From Hyphomicrobium denitrificans ATCC 51888 (lineage in GTDB: Bacteria > Pseudomonadota > Alphaproteobacteria > Rhizobiales > Hyphomicrobiaceae), in NCBI RefSeq assembly GCF_000143145.1, contig NC_014313.1:1-64000 (forward strand): a stretch of DNA of 64,000 bases, in the 5' to 3' direction. The position numbers and the translations under genes are program-made. Shown piece by piece: positions 20,499 to 29,647 of the stretch (its first letter is position 1; each line of letters opens with the position of its first letter). Under the pieces are notes generated by a model that did not search any database, was not told where the DNA came from, and saw only the letters and a list, made by a program, of their open reading frames with translations.

Positions 20499-21464
20499 TT
20501 AATCCGGGGAATAAATGATCTTCGGATCGGCCTCGCCGATGGCTGAGAGATTGCGGCCTTCGTAGTCGATCGCGAGCAGCACGTGTCGGATCGTTTCGAG
20601 ACGGGCGCGGCGCTGATCGTTGGCGCGGACGACCATCCAGGGCGCGATGATTGTGTTGGTGAAGCGAAACATCTCGACCTCGGCCTTCGTGTAGTCATCG
20701 TATTTCGGCAGCGCGGCGATATCGACGTCGGACAGCTTCCATTGCTTCAGCGGGTCCTGGCGGCGTTCGTAGAAGCGCTTCAGTTGCATTTCGCGGCCGA
20801 TCGTCAGGTAGAACTTGAAGAGCTTGATGCCGTCGCGCACGAGCAGGCCTTCGAATTCCGGCGCTTCGCGCAGGAAGATCGCCAGCTGATGCTCGGTGCA
20901 GAAACCCATGACGCGCTCGACGCCGGCGCGGTTGTACCAGGAGCGATCGAAGAGCACGACTTCGCCGGCGGAGGGAAAGTGCACGGCGTAGCGCTGGAAG
21001 TAGAGCTGTCCGCGCTCGGTTTCGGTCGGCTTGGTCAAGGCGACGGTGCGCGTATTGCGCGGATTCATGTGCTGGTTGAAGGCTTTGATGCATGAGCCTT
21101 TGCCCGAGCCGTCGCGGCCTTCGTAGAGACAAAGGATGCGGCCGCCGGTCTTGAGATTATGCTTCTGCAGCTTCACGAGCTCGATCTGCAACGCCAGCAG
21201 CCGCTCTTCGAACTCGGTGCGCTTCATGCGATCGTCGTACGGATAGCCGCCGGATCGCATCGAGGCGTCGTCGATGGCCTTCGGCAGCTTCGGAGCGTCG
21301 ATTGAAAAGCTCTGCAGGAGATCGCCGGCTCCGCTCTCGGCCAGTTTTTTCGTGGCTTTGCGGTCGGCCGCGGTCGGGCCGGTGTCGCTCTCCTTGACTT
21401 CAGAGACGGCTGACGTTGCGACTTCGCCTTTGCTGGACTTCCCTTTGCCTTTGCTTTTCGACAT
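20499..21464 (-). CDS. ppk2: Polyphosphate kinase 2 (PPK2)
   Basis: Transfers phosphate between polyphosphate and nucleoside di- or triphosphates. The 321-residue product contains the PPK2 Walker A EGRDGSGKGSCIKAF near residue 110, the lid and Walker B region VVLFDRSWYNRAGVERVMGF, and the basic RFYERRQDPLKQWKLSDVD block, typical of single-domain class I PPK2. The N-terminal 50 residues are Lys/Ser-rich and variable. ATG at 21464 is chosen for an AGGAG site 8 bases upstream; the frame stays open beyond. Nucleotide preference (ADP or GDP) cannot be told. Confidence 0.93.
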   Translation of the reverse strand: MSKSKGKGKSSKGEVATSAVSEVKESDTGPTAADRKATKKLAESGAGDLLQSFSIDAPKLPKAIDDASMRSGGYPYDDRMKRTEFEERLLALQIELVKLQKHNLKTGGRILCLYEGRDGSGKGSCIKAFNQHMNPRNTRTVALTKPTETERGQLYFQRYAVHFPSAGEVVLFDRSWYNRAGVERVMGFCTEHQLAIFLREAPEFEGLLVRDGIKLFKFYLTIGREMQLKRFYERRQDPLKQWKLSDVDIAALPKYDDYTKAEVEMFRFTNTIIAPWMVVRANDQRRARLETIRHVLLAIDYEGRNLSAIGEADPKIIYSPD

Positions 21465-21570
21465 GGGACGTCTCCTGAGGCTGCTCAAAGTGCTGCGTTT
21501 CGAGAAGCTAGCACACGGCAAAAAGCCCGTTCTGCGACGGAGCCAAAACGGTTAGCGAAATGGGCATGGA

Positions 21571-21605
21571 AAAGCCAGCAGCGGCCCCCGCGCGCTGCTG
21601 GCTTT
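21571..21605 (-). terminator. Rho-independent terminator after gcrA
   Basis: Perfect 11-bp stem AGCCAGCAGCG / CGCTGCTGGCT with a 9-base loop, followed on the minus strand by TTTTCC. It lies 46 bp beyond the gcrA stop and before ppk2, both on the minus strand. Confidence 0.75.
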
Positions 21606-21650
21606 CCTTGCTCCGCTGGCCTTGCCCCCCGGCTAGCCTTGCGGAATATC

Positions 21651-22205
21651 TCAGGCTCGCTGCTTCGGATCCGCAGTCGCGAGAACGGCGCTGGTGATGG
21701 CGACCGGGCTTTCGATTTCCGTGCGCTCGCGGCGGCGCGGCGCGACGGGCTGGAAGGCGCGGCGGGCGTGAACCTCGCAATACGGCAGCAACGGCACCTT
21801 GTTACGGCCGCAGAAGTGGAACTCCGCCGTCTGCGGATCACCGATCGGCCAGCGGCAGCTGCATTCGGTGAGAGTCTGGATGGTCTTGCGCTCGGCGAGC
21901 GGAATCTCGATCTCCTCCGCCGGTGGCACGTAGGCCTCGGTGTCCATGTACAACGCGCGGACGGCCGGATTGCCCGACTGGGCGAAACGCGGCTTTACCG
22001 GCCTCTTGGCATTGACCATGCGGCTGCGCGGCCGGTGTGTTTTCATGCGTGACGTGGTCGCCCGGCCGGAGAGGCCGAGGCGGTGAACTTTTCCTATGAC
22101 CGCATTGCGGGTCACACTTCCAAGACGGCCGGCGATCTGGCTAGCGCTTAGTCCTTCCGACCAGAGCTTCTTCAACAGATCCACGCGCTCATCAGTCCAA
22201 GACAT
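21651..22205 (-). CDS. gcrA: Cell cycle regulator GcrA
   Basis: Alphaproteobacterial sigma70-associated cofactor that activates promoters carrying methylated GANTC sites, acting with DnaA, CtrA and CcrM. The N-terminal helix-turn-helix MSWTDERVDLLKKLWSEGLS, with SASQIAGRLGSVTRNAVIGK, is the family signature. The C-terminal part has the Cys-rich CSCRWPIGDP...FHFCG block that contacts sigma factor. The 184-residue length is typical. ATG at 22205 has GGGAG upstream on its strand; an open frame continues further but lacks homology. It is divergent from argD across a long intergenic region. Confidence 0.95.
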   Translation of the reverse strand: MSWTDERVDLLKKLWSEGLSASQIAGRLGSVTRNAVIGKVHRLGLSGRATTSRMKTHRPRSRMVNAKRPVKPRFAQSGNPAVRALYMDTEAYVPPAEEIEIPLAERKTIQTLTECSCRWPIGDPQTAEFHFCGRNKVPLLPYCEVHARRAFQPVAPRRRERTEIESPVAITSAVLATADPKQRA

Positions 22206-22696
22206 GCGTCGTATGCTCCCTCTCGAGCCGCAACAGCGGCGTGCACCCCCCGGTGCCCGCGGAACGACGGTCGAGACGCGAGGTCTGCGCGCGCGCAGTC
22301 GGAACGACAGCACGCGGACGCAGGACAACGACGGTCCTGACCGGTTACAAACGCAAAAACTTCAGGAAAACGCGGGACATACACGCTAGAGACGCGGGCG
22401 GCGCATACAAGGCTGCCCAGAGCGCGGTTGGAGCCGATACACAGCCGAACAGGTGACGCGACAGGCGCCGCCAGATCTCGTGGCCCAACAAGGGTAAGTT
22501 ACAACATGCTGAATCCCGCCTACAAGGCAGAGGTTTAATCATAAGGGTATTGACAGGAAAACGTGGCGAGCCAGCCACAGAGCGATTCGTGGCCGGGGAT
22601 ATGTCCGAATTGCCTGTTTGGGAGACAGCCCATTCAACCGTTGGATTGTAGCGCTGGAAGTTCTGCTCGCGGCACCCCGGGAATACTGGACATTCG

Positions 22697-22725
22697 TTGA
22701 CAGGAATACGGTCAACGCGTATCAG
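22697..22725 (+). promoter_or_regulatory. Predicted sigma70-type promoter of argD operon
   Basis: -35 TTGACA (22697-22702), 17-bp spacer, -10 TATCAG (22720-22725). Transcription would begin near 22732, only a few bases before a terminator-like hairpin and about 60 bp before argD. Confidence 0.55.
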
Positions 22726-22738
22726 TGGTTGCATTCGG

Positions 22739-22762
22739 GCCGCCAAAAGTGGGCGGCTTTTT
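22739..22762 (+). terminator. Promoter-proximal terminator in argD leader
   Basis: GCCGCC stem arm (22739-22744), 7-base loop, GGCGGC arm (22752-22757), then TTTTT. It lies within the first ~30 nt of the predicted argD transcript, 30 bp upstream of the start codon, so it may attenuate the operon; alternatively it ends a transcript from further upstream. Confidence 0.65.
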
Positions 22763-22791
22763 GATTTTCCGCCCCGGGGTTATCCACGCAC

Positions 22792-24039
22792 ATGGCATCT
22801 TCCCCCGCCGCGCTGGGGAAAACACCCGGCCGCTCTTCAGTGTCGACTGAGCCGTCGGCCGCCGTCATGGGTACGTACGGCCGTCAGAACATCGTGTTCG
22901 CGCGCGGCGAGGGCTGCTGGCTTTTCGCAGAAAATGGCGATCGCTATCTCGATTTCGGATCAGGCGTCGCGGTGAACGCGCTCGGTCATGCGCACCCGGC
23001 GCTTGTCGCGGCGCTGAAGGCGCAGGCTGACAAGCTCTGGCATACGTCGAACCTTTATCGCGTCGAAGGCCAGGAAACGGTTGCGGAAAAGCTGACGCGG
23101 CTGACGTTCGCCGAGCGTGTCTTCTTTTGCAATTCGGGCGCGGAAGCGTGCGAAGGCGCGATCAAAGTCGCTCGCCGCTATCATTATGTCTCCGGTCATC
23201 TTGAGCGGCAGCGGATCATCACGTTCCGCGGCGCGTTCCACGGGCGAACGCTCGCGACGCTCGCCGCGGCCGGAAACGAAAAATATCTCGAAGGTTTCGC
23301 GCCGGAAGCGGGCGGCTTCGATCACGTCGATGCCGGAGATCTGGCGGCGCTGGAAGCGGCGATCTCGCCCGAGACGGCAGCGATCATGCTCGAGCCGATC
23401 CAGGGCGAAGGCGGAGTTCGTGCGTTCTCGCCGGAAGATCTGCGCGCCATTCGCGATCTTTGCGACAAGCATGGATTGCTTCTTGTGCTGGACGAAGTGC
23501 AGACCGGCGTCGGGCGCACCGGCAAGCTGTTCGCGTACGAGTGGGCCGGTATCACGCCGGACGTCATGGCCGTCGCGAAGGGCTTGGGCAGTGGATTTCC
23601 GGTCGGCGCAATCCTGGCGACGGCGGAAGCCGCGAAAGGCATGACGCCTGGCACGCACGGTTCGACGTTCGGCGGCAATCCGCTGGCGATGGCAGTTGCG
23701 TCGACGGTTCTCGACATCGTTTCCGAGCCTGAGTTCCTCGAAGGCGTGCGCACGAAGGCGCTGCATCTGAAGCAGGGGCTTTCGGGGCTCAAGGATCAGC
23801 ATGCAGACGTCGTCGAAGAGGTTCGCGGCGCGGGGCTTCTGACCGGGCTGAAGCTCAAAGCGCACGTGTCACCACAGCAGCTGGTGGCTGCGGCTATGGA
23901 TGAAAAGCTGTTGCTGGTCGGCGCCGGCGACAATTGCGTGCGCGTGCTCCCACCCCTGATCGCCTCGGACAAGGACATCGCCGAGGCCATGCAAATTCTA
24001 TCGCGCGCGCTTTCGCGCGTCGCTCGCGAGGTTGGCTGA
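22792..24039 (+). CDS. argD: Acetylornithine aminotransferase
   Basis: PLP-dependent class III aminotransferase converting N-acetylglutamate semialdehyde to N-acetylornithine in arginine synthesis; many also act in lysine synthesis (succinyl-DAP). Visible blocks are [13 protein letters not shown], the FHGRT motif, [13 protein letters not shown] and the PLP Lys in [10 protein letters not shown] near residue 263, then [10 protein letters not shown]. The 415-residue product has about 25 extra N-terminal residues compared with the family core, which begins near MGTYGRQN; an ATG at 22867 is the alternative start. The stop overlaps argF (TGATG), so the two are coupled, and argF suggests the arginine role. 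Confidence 0.94.
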   Translation: MASSPAALGKTPGRSSVSTEPSAAVMGTYGRQNIVFARGEGCWLFAENGDRYLDFGSGVAVNALGHAHPALVAALKAQADKLWHTSNLYRVEGQETVAEKLTRLTFAERVFFCNSGAEACEGAIKVARRYHYVSGHLERQRIITFRGAFHGRTLATLAAAGNEKYLEGFAPEAGGFDHVDAGDLAALEAAISPETAAIMLEPIQGEGGVRAFSPEDLRAIRDLCDKHGLLLVLDEVQTGVGRTGKLFAYEWAGITPDVMAVAKGLGSGFPVGAILATAEAAKGMTPGTHGSTFGGNPLAMAVASTVLDIVSEPEFLEGVRTKALHLKQGLSGLKDQHADVVEEVRGAGLLTGLKLKAHVSPQQLVAAAMDEKLLLVGAGDNCVRVLPPLIASDKDIAEAMQILSRALSRVAREVG

Positions 24040-24995
24040 TGCTGGAGAAGGCTCCGACTGTAATGACCGCGAAACAGGGCCCGAGGCATTTTCTCGATAT
24101 TGCCGATCTCGATTCCAAGACGCTGCGGAAGATCATCGACAACGCGCACGCGATGAAACGTGCCGGCAAGCGCGTTCCGGCCGAGCTTCGTCCGAAGGGG
24201 ATCGAGGACGACGTGCTCGTTCTGATTTTCGAGAAACCGTCGACGCGGACGCGCGTGTCGTTCGACGTTGCAATGCGCCAGCTCGGCGGTCAGGCGTTGA
24301 CGCTCAATCACGACGATCTGCAGCTTGGGCGCGGTGAATCTGTTGCCGACACGGCGCGCGTGCTGTCGCGTTATGCCGACGGCATCATGATCCGCGCCAA
24401 CGCGCATGCGACGCTCGCCGAGCTTGCGCGTCACGCGACCATTCCGGTCATCAACGGGCTGACGGAAAAGAGCCATCCGTGCCAGATCATGGCCGACATC
24501 CAGACGTTCGAAGAACATCTCGGCCCGATCAAGGGACGCACGGTTGCGTGGGTCGGCGACGGCAACAACGTCGCGGTATCGTGGATGCACGCGGCGGTTC
24601 GTTTCGGATTCAAGCTTCGCCTCGCGTGCCCGAAGTCGCTGTATCCTGAGGCGGAGGCCCTCGACTGGGTGCAACGCGAGAAGGGCAACGTCGAAATCGG
24701 CACCGATCCGAGTGAAGCGGTGAAGGGCGCGGACTGCGTTGTTACCGATACGTGGGTGTCGATGGGGCAGTCTGGCGCCGCCAAGCGCAAGAAGATCCTC
24801 GCGCCTTATGCCGTCGACGCCAAGCTGATGAGCAAGGCCAGCAAGTCCGCGATCTTCATGCATTGCCTGCCCGCCTATCGCGGACACGAAGTCAGCGAAG
24901 AGGTGCTGGAAGGTCCGCAATCGGTTATTTTCGACGAAGCCGAAAACCGCCTGCATGCGCAGAAGGCCATTCTTGCGTGGTGTTTCGGCGCGTAA
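24039..24995 (+). CDS. argF: Ornithine carbamoyltransferase
   Basis: Forms citrulline from ornithine and carbamoyl phosphate. The 318-residue product shows the carbamoyl-phosphate loop STRTR near residue 68, HPCQIMAD, the ornithine-site DTWVSMGQ and HCLPAYRG, all in the right order and spacing. It starts at the ATG overlapping the argD stop by one base (TGATG); a second ATG eight codons on is possible. It is the middle gene of an argD-argF-hslO run with an 18-bp gap to hslO. Confidence 0.96.
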   Translation: MLEKAPTVMTAKQGPRHFLDIADLDSKTLRKIIDNAHAMKRAGKRVPAELRPKGIEDDVLVLIFEKPSTRTRVSFDVAMRQLGGQALTLNHDDLQLGRGESVADTARVLSRYADGIMIRANAHATLAELARHATIPVINGLTEKSHPCQIMADIQTFEEHLGPIKGRTVAWVGDGNNVAVSWMHAAVRFGFKLRLACPKSLYPEAEALDWVQREKGNVEIGTDPSEAVKGADCVVTDTWVSMGQSGAAKRKKILAPYAVDAKLMSKASKSAIFMHCLPAYRGHEVSEEVLEGPQSVIFDEAENRLHAQKAILAWCFGA

Positions 24996-25013
24996 CGCTG
25001 AGAGTATCGCCGT

Positions 25014-25949
25014 ATGCCGATCGAACAGCAGCCGCCGCGTGTGCCGGCTGACGACAGCGTTGTCGTCTTTCGCACGCGCCGCTCCAATGTTCGCGGCCGG
25101 CTCGTCCGGTTGGGCAAAACGCTCGACGACATCGTCACGCCGCATGCGATGCCGGATGCGCCGAGCCGGTTTTTATCGGAGGCGATTGCGGTTGCCGCGC
25201 TTTGCGGTTCGGCGCTGCCTGACGGCGGCAATCTCAACCTGCAGGTTCGCGCGAGCGGGCCTGTCTCAATCCTGGTTGCCGATTACGCGGCGCCCGGACG
25301 ATTACGCGGATATGCGCGCTACGACGCGGCTAAGCTCGACGACGCGAATGTGCAGCGTGCCGGTCTCGGCGACGGACATCTGGCGCTGACGCTCGATTCC
25401 GGTCCCGGCGAAGAGCGCTATCAAGGCGTTCTCGCTTTTGAAAACGCGGCGTTGCAGGCGACGACAGCGGCTTATTTCGAGCAGCGGGAAGGCCTTCCGA
25501 CATTCATCCGGATCGCGGTTGCGAACCAGTTCGTGGCGGCGCGCCGGTCGGCGTCGAGCACGCCGGAGTGGCATCGGCGTGGCGGGGGACTGATGGTCCA
25601 AAGTCTCGCGGCGCAGCGCGACGGCGACGATGACGCCGCGGAAGATTGGCGTCGCGTCGAGATGCTCGCCGCGACGGTCGAGGATCACGAGCTTCTCGAT
25701 CCCGATTTGCCGGTCGAGCGTCTGCTGCTCAGGTTGTTTCACGAAGAGCAGGTGGCGATCGAGCGCGTCATTCCGCTGACGTCATTTTGCCGATGCAGCC
25801 GTGCGAAGGTCGAAAACGTGCTGACCGCGTTCGGAGCCGCGGATCTTGCGGACATGCGCGACGACGATGGCCGCATCGTCGTGACGTGCGAATTCTGCAC
25901 GTCGCGATACACGTTTTCGCTCGATGAACTGAAACAAGCCGGCGACTAA
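25014..25949 (+). CDS. hslO: Redox-regulated chaperone Hsp33
   Basis: Holdase activated by oxidation of a zinc-bound Cys cluster. The C-terminal redox switch is present: CRCS then CEFC (CxC and CxxC) in the last ~50 residues. The N-terminal core has the SEAIAVAALCGSAL and GPVSILVADY blocks of the family. At 311 residues it is slightly longer than E. coli Hsp33. It lies 18 bp after argF, an argF-hslO association seen in many Rhizobiales. It is convergent with the EF-hand gene, 6 bp apart. Confidence 0.93.
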   Translation: MPIEQQPPRVPADDSVVVFRTRRSNVRGRLVRLGKTLDDIVTPHAMPDAPSRFLSEAIAVAALCGSALPDGGNLNLQVRASGPVSILVADYAAPGRLRGYARYDAAKLDDANVQRAGLGDGHLALTLDSGPGEERYQGVLAFENAALQATTAAYFEQREGLPTFIRIAVANQFVAARRSASSTPEWHRRGGGLMVQSLAAQRDGDDDAAEDWRRVEMLAATVEDHELLDPDLPVERLLLRLFHEEQVAIERVIPLTSFCRCSRAKVENVLTAFGAADLADMRDDDGRIVVTCEFCTSRYTFSLDELKQAGD

Positions 25950-25955
25950 TTCGCG

Positions 25956-26516
25956 TTAGCGCATGCCGCCGTTGGCGACTTTGCCGGCCTGCCCGCCAGC
26001 TTCGCGCGGGTCGCCGCTTTCGGGCTTGGCGCCTGACACGTCGTATTCCGTTTTCGAGCGGGCGCTCGCGATTTGCGAACCGTCGAGTTTGCAGCTGCCG
26101 GACTTGTCGATCAGCGTGAAGGCCGGGTTTGCTTTGTCGACGAATTCGGCGCGCGAGACTTTGCCGTCGCCGTTGGCATCGTAATATTGCAGGTTCGCGG
26201 TCTCGAACAGGCGATCGACCTTGATCAGATTTGGCCACTCGCTCGCGTCCAGCGAGTCGTCGTGATTGGTGTCGGCGCCGTTGAACAGATCTTCGGCGTA
26301 GGATTTCCACTCGTTGCACGTCACGACGTTGTCGTGGTTGGAATCCCAGCTGCCGGCGGCCTGCAGAAATGCGCGATCGACCTCGGAGAGCTGGTTGCCG
26401 CCAAACGGGTTGATCGATCCGATCGACGGAAGCGGCGTCGTGGAGCATGCCGACAGCATCGACGCGGCGATCGTTGCGCAAAGTGCGGATGATAGGGTTT
26501 TGGTGCGCAAGGTCAT
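25956..26516 (-). CDS. EF-hand calcium-binding lipoprotein
   Basis: 186 residues. The N-terminal signal ends in a lipobox (SMLSACS, acylated Cys near residue 23), so it is probably a periplasmic lipoprotein. Four EF-hand-like loops follow: DSNHDNVVTCNE, DTNHDDSLDASE, DANGDGKVSRAE, and a degenerate DKSGSCKLDGSQ that lacks an acidic last position. Calcium binding by the first three is likely. The C-terminus is Gly-rich and disordered. Start ATG at 26516, directly before the signal sequence. No partner is suggested by the neighbours. Confidence 0.8.
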   Translation of the reverse strand: MTLRTKTLSSALCATIAASMLSACSTTPLPSIGSINPFGGNQLSEVDRAFLQAAGSWDSNHDNVVTCNEWKSYAEDLFNGADTNHDDSLDASEWPNLIKVDRLFETANLQYYDANGDGKVSRAEFVDKANPAFTLIDKSGSCKLDGSQIASARSKTEYDVSGAKPESGDPREAGGQAGKVANGGMR

Positions 26517-26708
26517 GAGATTGTCTCTGTGATCGCGGAATGCCTGCCGGCTCGCCGCATTCGTACTCCTAACACTGCGTCGATTGCGCGGCAGACCTAG
26601 AAAAAGCGGTGGGCCGATGCAAAAGGGCACGAAGATGTCGCAGTGATGTCACACGCGCGTGGAAACGCGATCAACGTTGAGACGCGGCGCTTTTTGCAGT
26701 GCACCCGC

Positions 26709-27875
26709 TCAGGCTTCGGCCCAATCTCCGAGGCGCTCGAGAAACGCGGCGCATTTCGCGATCTCGCTTTCGGCGATCCATTCGTCGGCAGTGTGGGCCT
26801 GCGCGATGTCTCCGGGGCCGCAAACCACCGCAGGAGCGCCGGCCTCCTGGAAAAGTCCAGCTTCGGTCGCGAATGAGACGGTGTGCGTTTCGTTCTGGCC
26901 CGTGAGTTTCAGGGCGAGCGCGACGACGTCGGACGTTCGGTCGGCGCCGAAGGGCGTGACGGAATTTTTGCGGGTGATCGCGATGTCCGCTTCCGGTGCG
27001 ACGAGGCGCATCTCGGGCAGGCACTCGGTTTCGGCGAACTGGCGCAGACGGCGTTCGATGATCGCGGGATCGAGGCCCGGCAAGGCGCGCACCTCGAAGC
27101 CGAAAGTGCAGCTTATCGGAATGATGTTCGACGCCGTGCCGCCTTCGAGCATCGTGACCTGAAGCGTCGGATAGTCGGGATCGAAGCGGGCGTTGCGGAC
27201 ATTCTTTTTCAGGTCGGCTTCGATACGCTCCAGCTCTCCGATGAGGCGCGCAGCGAAGGTGATCGCGTTGACGCCGAGCGGCGCCATGCTCGAATGCGCG
27301 GCGCGGCCCTTGACCTCGACGAACCAGCGGACGGGGCCTTTGTGGGCATCGACGACCTGCATCGACGTCGGCTCGCCGACGATGACCATGCGCGGTCTCG
27401 GCAATTCCTTGCCGAGTTCGGCGAGCATCGGGCGAACGCCGAGGCAGCCGACTTCCTCGTCGTAGGAGAACGCGAAATGGATCGGCGTCTTGAGCTTGCG
27501 CCGTTTGAAGTCGGGTGTTGCGGCGAGAACAGCGGCGATGAAGCCTTTCATGTCCGCAGTGCCGCGTCCGTAAAAACGTCCGTCGGCGGCGCGCACGGTG
27601 AAAGGATCGCTGGTCCAGGTCTGGCCATCGACGGGAACAACGTCGGTATGTCCCGACAGCGCCACGCCGCCTTCGCCGTCCGGTCCGATCGTGGCGTAGA
27701 GGGACGACTTCTGGCCGTCGTCGCTGACGATGCGGCGCGAGGCGACGCCGTGGCCGTGCAGGTAGTCTTCGATGAACGCGATGATATCGAGATTGCTGCG
27801 GTAGCTGGTCGTATCGAACGAGACAAGGCGGGCGAGCAGTTCCGCCGGTGTCTCAGTTGCGCGTCTCGTGCTCAT
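26709..27875 (-). CDS. argE: Acetylornithine deacetylase
   Basis: M20-family dizinc hydrolase releasing ornithine from N-acetylornithine. Metal-binding and catalytic blocks are visible: SGHTDVVPVDGQ (near residue 73), GRGTADMKGF (near 103) and SYDEEVGCLG (near 135). The C-terminal ACGP-like block reads VVCGPGDIAQAHTADEWI. At 388 residues it has the usual length. It is first of three closely spaced reverse-strand genes in map order (argE, apaG, metZ), transcribed last if metZ leads the operon; the argE-apaG gap is 14 bp. Confidence 0.92.
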   Translation of the reverse strand: MSTRRATETPAELLARLVSFDTTSYRSNLDIIAFIEDYLHGHGVASRRIVSDDGQKSSLYATIGPDGEGGVALSGHTDVVPVDGQTWTSDPFTVRAADGRFYGRGTADMKGFIAAVLAATPDFKRRKLKTPIHFAFSYDEEVGCLGVRPMLAELGKELPRPRMVIVGEPTSMQVVDAHKGPVRWFVEVKGRAAHSSMAPLGVNAITFAARLIGELERIEADLKKNVRNARFDPDYPTLQVTMLEGGTASNIIPISCTFGFEVRALPGLDPAIIERRLRQFAETECLPEMRLVAPEADIAITRKNSVTPFGADRTSDVVALALKLTGQNETHTVSFATEAGLFQEAGAPAVVCGPGDIAQAHTADEWIAESEIAKCAAFLERLGDWAEA

Positions 27876-27889
27876 TCTGCCCGTCGCTG

Positions 27890-28345
27890 TCAGTTCATGC
27901 TGCGGCGCGTGTAAGGGCTATCCAGCGAGAACGCCGGAATGGCGACGTCGAACAGCTTGCCGGATTCATCCGTCATCTGATAGCTGCCGACCATGATGCC
28001 TTGCGGCGTCTTCAAGGGGCAGCCGGAGGTGTAGTTGAACGACTCGCCCGGCTGGATCGTCGGGGTTTGCCCGATGACGCCAGGGCCGCGCACTTCCTCA
28101 GTGTGGCCGACCGCGTCGGTGATCCGCCACATACGTGATTTCAGCTGGACGGTTTCCTGGCCGTCGTTGCTGATCTCGACGGCATAGGACCAGACGAAGT
28201 GGCTGTCCTCGGGCGACGACTGGTCGTCGAGGTACTGCGGCTCCACGCGGATGCGGATGCCGCGCGTGATCGCTTCGTAAGGGTGGCTCGCAGCCTGCCT
28301 TTTAGATGTTGATTTAGATGCCGATGCTGGCGTGTTCTTGGTCAT
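27890..28345 (-). CDS. apaG: Co2+/Mg2+ efflux-associated protein ApaG
   Basis: Fibronectin-III-like ApaG domain protein of 151 residues. Recognised blocks are GIRIRVEPQYLDDQSSP, FVWSYAVEISNDG, VQLKSRMWRITDA, GVIGQTPTIQPGESFNYTSG and GSYQMTDESG. About 20 extra polar residues precede the domain. The molecular role is unclear in the family as a whole. It lies between metZ and argE with 9- and 14-bp gaps and is probably cotranscribed. Confidence 0.93.
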   Translation of the reverse strand: MTKNTPASASKSTSKRQAASHPYEAITRGIRIRVEPQYLDDQSSPEDSHFVWSYAVEISNDGQETVQLKSRMWRITDAVGHTEEVRGPGVIGQTPTIQPGESFNYTSGCPLKTPQGIMVGSYQMTDESGKLFDVAIPAFSLDSPYTRRSMN

Positions 28346-28354
28346 TGGTTCCCA

Positions 28355-29563
28355 TCAGCCCTTGGCCGCCTTGACTGCGTTCGTCAGATCGTCGGCTAAA
28401 TCTTCGGCAGCTTCAAGTCCGACCGATAGCCGGATCATGCCATCGCTAATGCCCAATTCGTCGCGCTGGGCCGGGGTGAGCTTGAAATGCGTCGTCGTCG
28501 CCGGATGCGTGACGATGCTTTTCGTGTCGCCGAGGTTATTCGAAAGGATGATGAGGCGAAGCGCATTGAGGCAGCGGAACGCGCCGCTTTTGCCGCCAGC
28601 GACCTCGAACGCGATCATCTGGCCGCCGCCCGGCATCTGGCGCGCGGCAAGCTCCGCCTGCGGATGATCGGCGCGGCCCGGATAGATGACGTTCGTCACC
28701 CCGTCGAGGCCGGCCAGAAGGTCGGCGAGTTTGGCGGCTGTAGCGCACGCCGCCCGAATGCGGACGGGCATGGTTTCCAGGCTCTTGAGCAGCACCCAGG
28801 CATTGAAGGGTGCGATCGACGGCCCGGTCTGGCGCAGCCATTCTTGCACATATTTCGTGATGAATTCGGTTTTTCCGAGAACGGCGCCGCCGAGGCAGCG
28901 GCCCTGGCCGTCGATGTGCTTGGTCGCGGAGTAGACGACGACATCGGCTCCGAGCGCGAGCGGCCGCTGTAGCAGCGGGGTCGCGAAGACGTTATCGACG
29001 ACGGAAATGATGCCTTTTTCGCGGGCAATCTTGCAGACGCCTTCGATGTCGACGAGCTCGAGGTTCGGGTTGGAGGGCGTCTCGAAGAAGAACAGCTTGG
29101 TGTTCGGCCGGATGGCCTCGCGCCAGGCGTTCAAATCCTTGCCGTCGACCAGCGTCGAGGAGACGCCGAGACGTGCACAGATCGTTTCGATGACGTTGCG
29201 ACACGAGCCGAACATCGCGCGCGCCGCGACAATATGGTCGCCGGAACGGACGTAGGAGAGGATCGACGCGGTGACGGCGGCCATGCCCGTCGCGGTGGCG
29301 AGGCATTCCTCGGCGCCTTCGAAGATTTTCAGGCGATCCTCGAACATCGCCGTCGTCGGATTGCCGAAGCGCGTATACTGAAAGCCCGGATCTTCCTGCT
29401 TGAAGCGGGCTTCGGCCTGCTCGGCCGAGTTATAGACGAAGCCCTGGGTCAGATAGAGCGCTTCCGCCGTTTCGTTCCATTGCGACCGTGTGATGCCGCC
29501 ATGCACGAGTGCCGTCTCGGGCCGCCAATTGCGCCCGGCAGACTGCTCTTCTTCTTTTGCCAT
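28355..29563 (-). CDS. metZ: O-succinylhomoserine sulfhydrylase
   Basis: PLP enzyme of the Cys/Met metabolism family converting O-succinylhomoserine plus sulfide to homocysteine. The 402-residue product shows TLVDG, ETPSNPNLELVDI, VVDNVFATPLLQRPL and the PLP Lys in YSATKHIDGQGR. MetZ rather than MetB/MetC is supported by overall resemblance and by the SAM-II riboswitch upstream, which in alphaproteobacteria controls metA/metX/metZ. First gene of the metZ-apaG-argE group. ATG start at 29563. Confidence 0.92.
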   Translation of the reverse strand: MAKEEEQSAGRNWRPETALVHGGITRSQWNETAEALYLTQGFVYNSAEQAEARFKQEDPGFQYTRFGNPTTAMFEDRLKIFEGAEECLATATGMAAVTASILSYVRSGDHIVAARAMFGSCRNVIETICARLGVSSTLVDGKDLNAWREAIRPNTKLFFFETPSNPNLELVDIEGVCKIAREKGIISVVDNVFATPLLQRPLALGADVVVYSATKHIDGQGRCLGGAVLGKTEFITKYVQEWLRQTGPSIAPFNAWVLLKSLETMPVRIRAACATAAKLADLLAGLDGVTNVIYPGRADHPQAELAARQMPGGGQMIAFEVAGGKSGAFRCLNALRLIILSNNLGDTKSIVTHPATTTHFKLTPAQRDELGISDGMIRLSVGLEAAEDLADDLTNAVKAAKG

Positions 29564-29587
29564 CGGACTTCAGCCTTTCGCGCCAAC

Positions 29588-29640
29588 AAAAAACCCGGTC
29601 CACGGGCGCCGGTCGTCGAAGCCGGGCGCGGGAAACCGGG
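29588..29640 (-). terminator. Rho-independent terminator of the metZ riboswitch
   Basis: On the minus strand CCCGGT (29640-29635) pairs with ACCGGG (29599-29594), with an inner GCGCCCGG/CCGGCGC helix, and six T follow (29593-29588). It ends 25 bp before the metZ start and directly follows the SAM-II aptamer, so it is the likely expression platform. Confidence 0.8.
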
Positions 29641-29647
29641 AGCGCAC

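Larger units (their letters stand above)
22206..22791. other. Long gcrA-argD intergenic region
   Basis: 586 bp without a convincing gene. It must hold the gcrA promoter on the minus strand and contains the argD promoter and leader hairpin listed separately. The decamer TTGACAGGAA occurs twice (22550 and 22697). A single DnaA-box-like TTATCCACG lies near 22780, just before argD. Confidence 0.5.

Noticed and set aside
22779..22788. DnaA-box-like TTATCCACG upstream of argD, considered as part of an origin
   Set aside because: Only one box with one mismatch, and no AT-rich unwinding element or box cluster nearby; proximity to dnaA alone does not make an origin.
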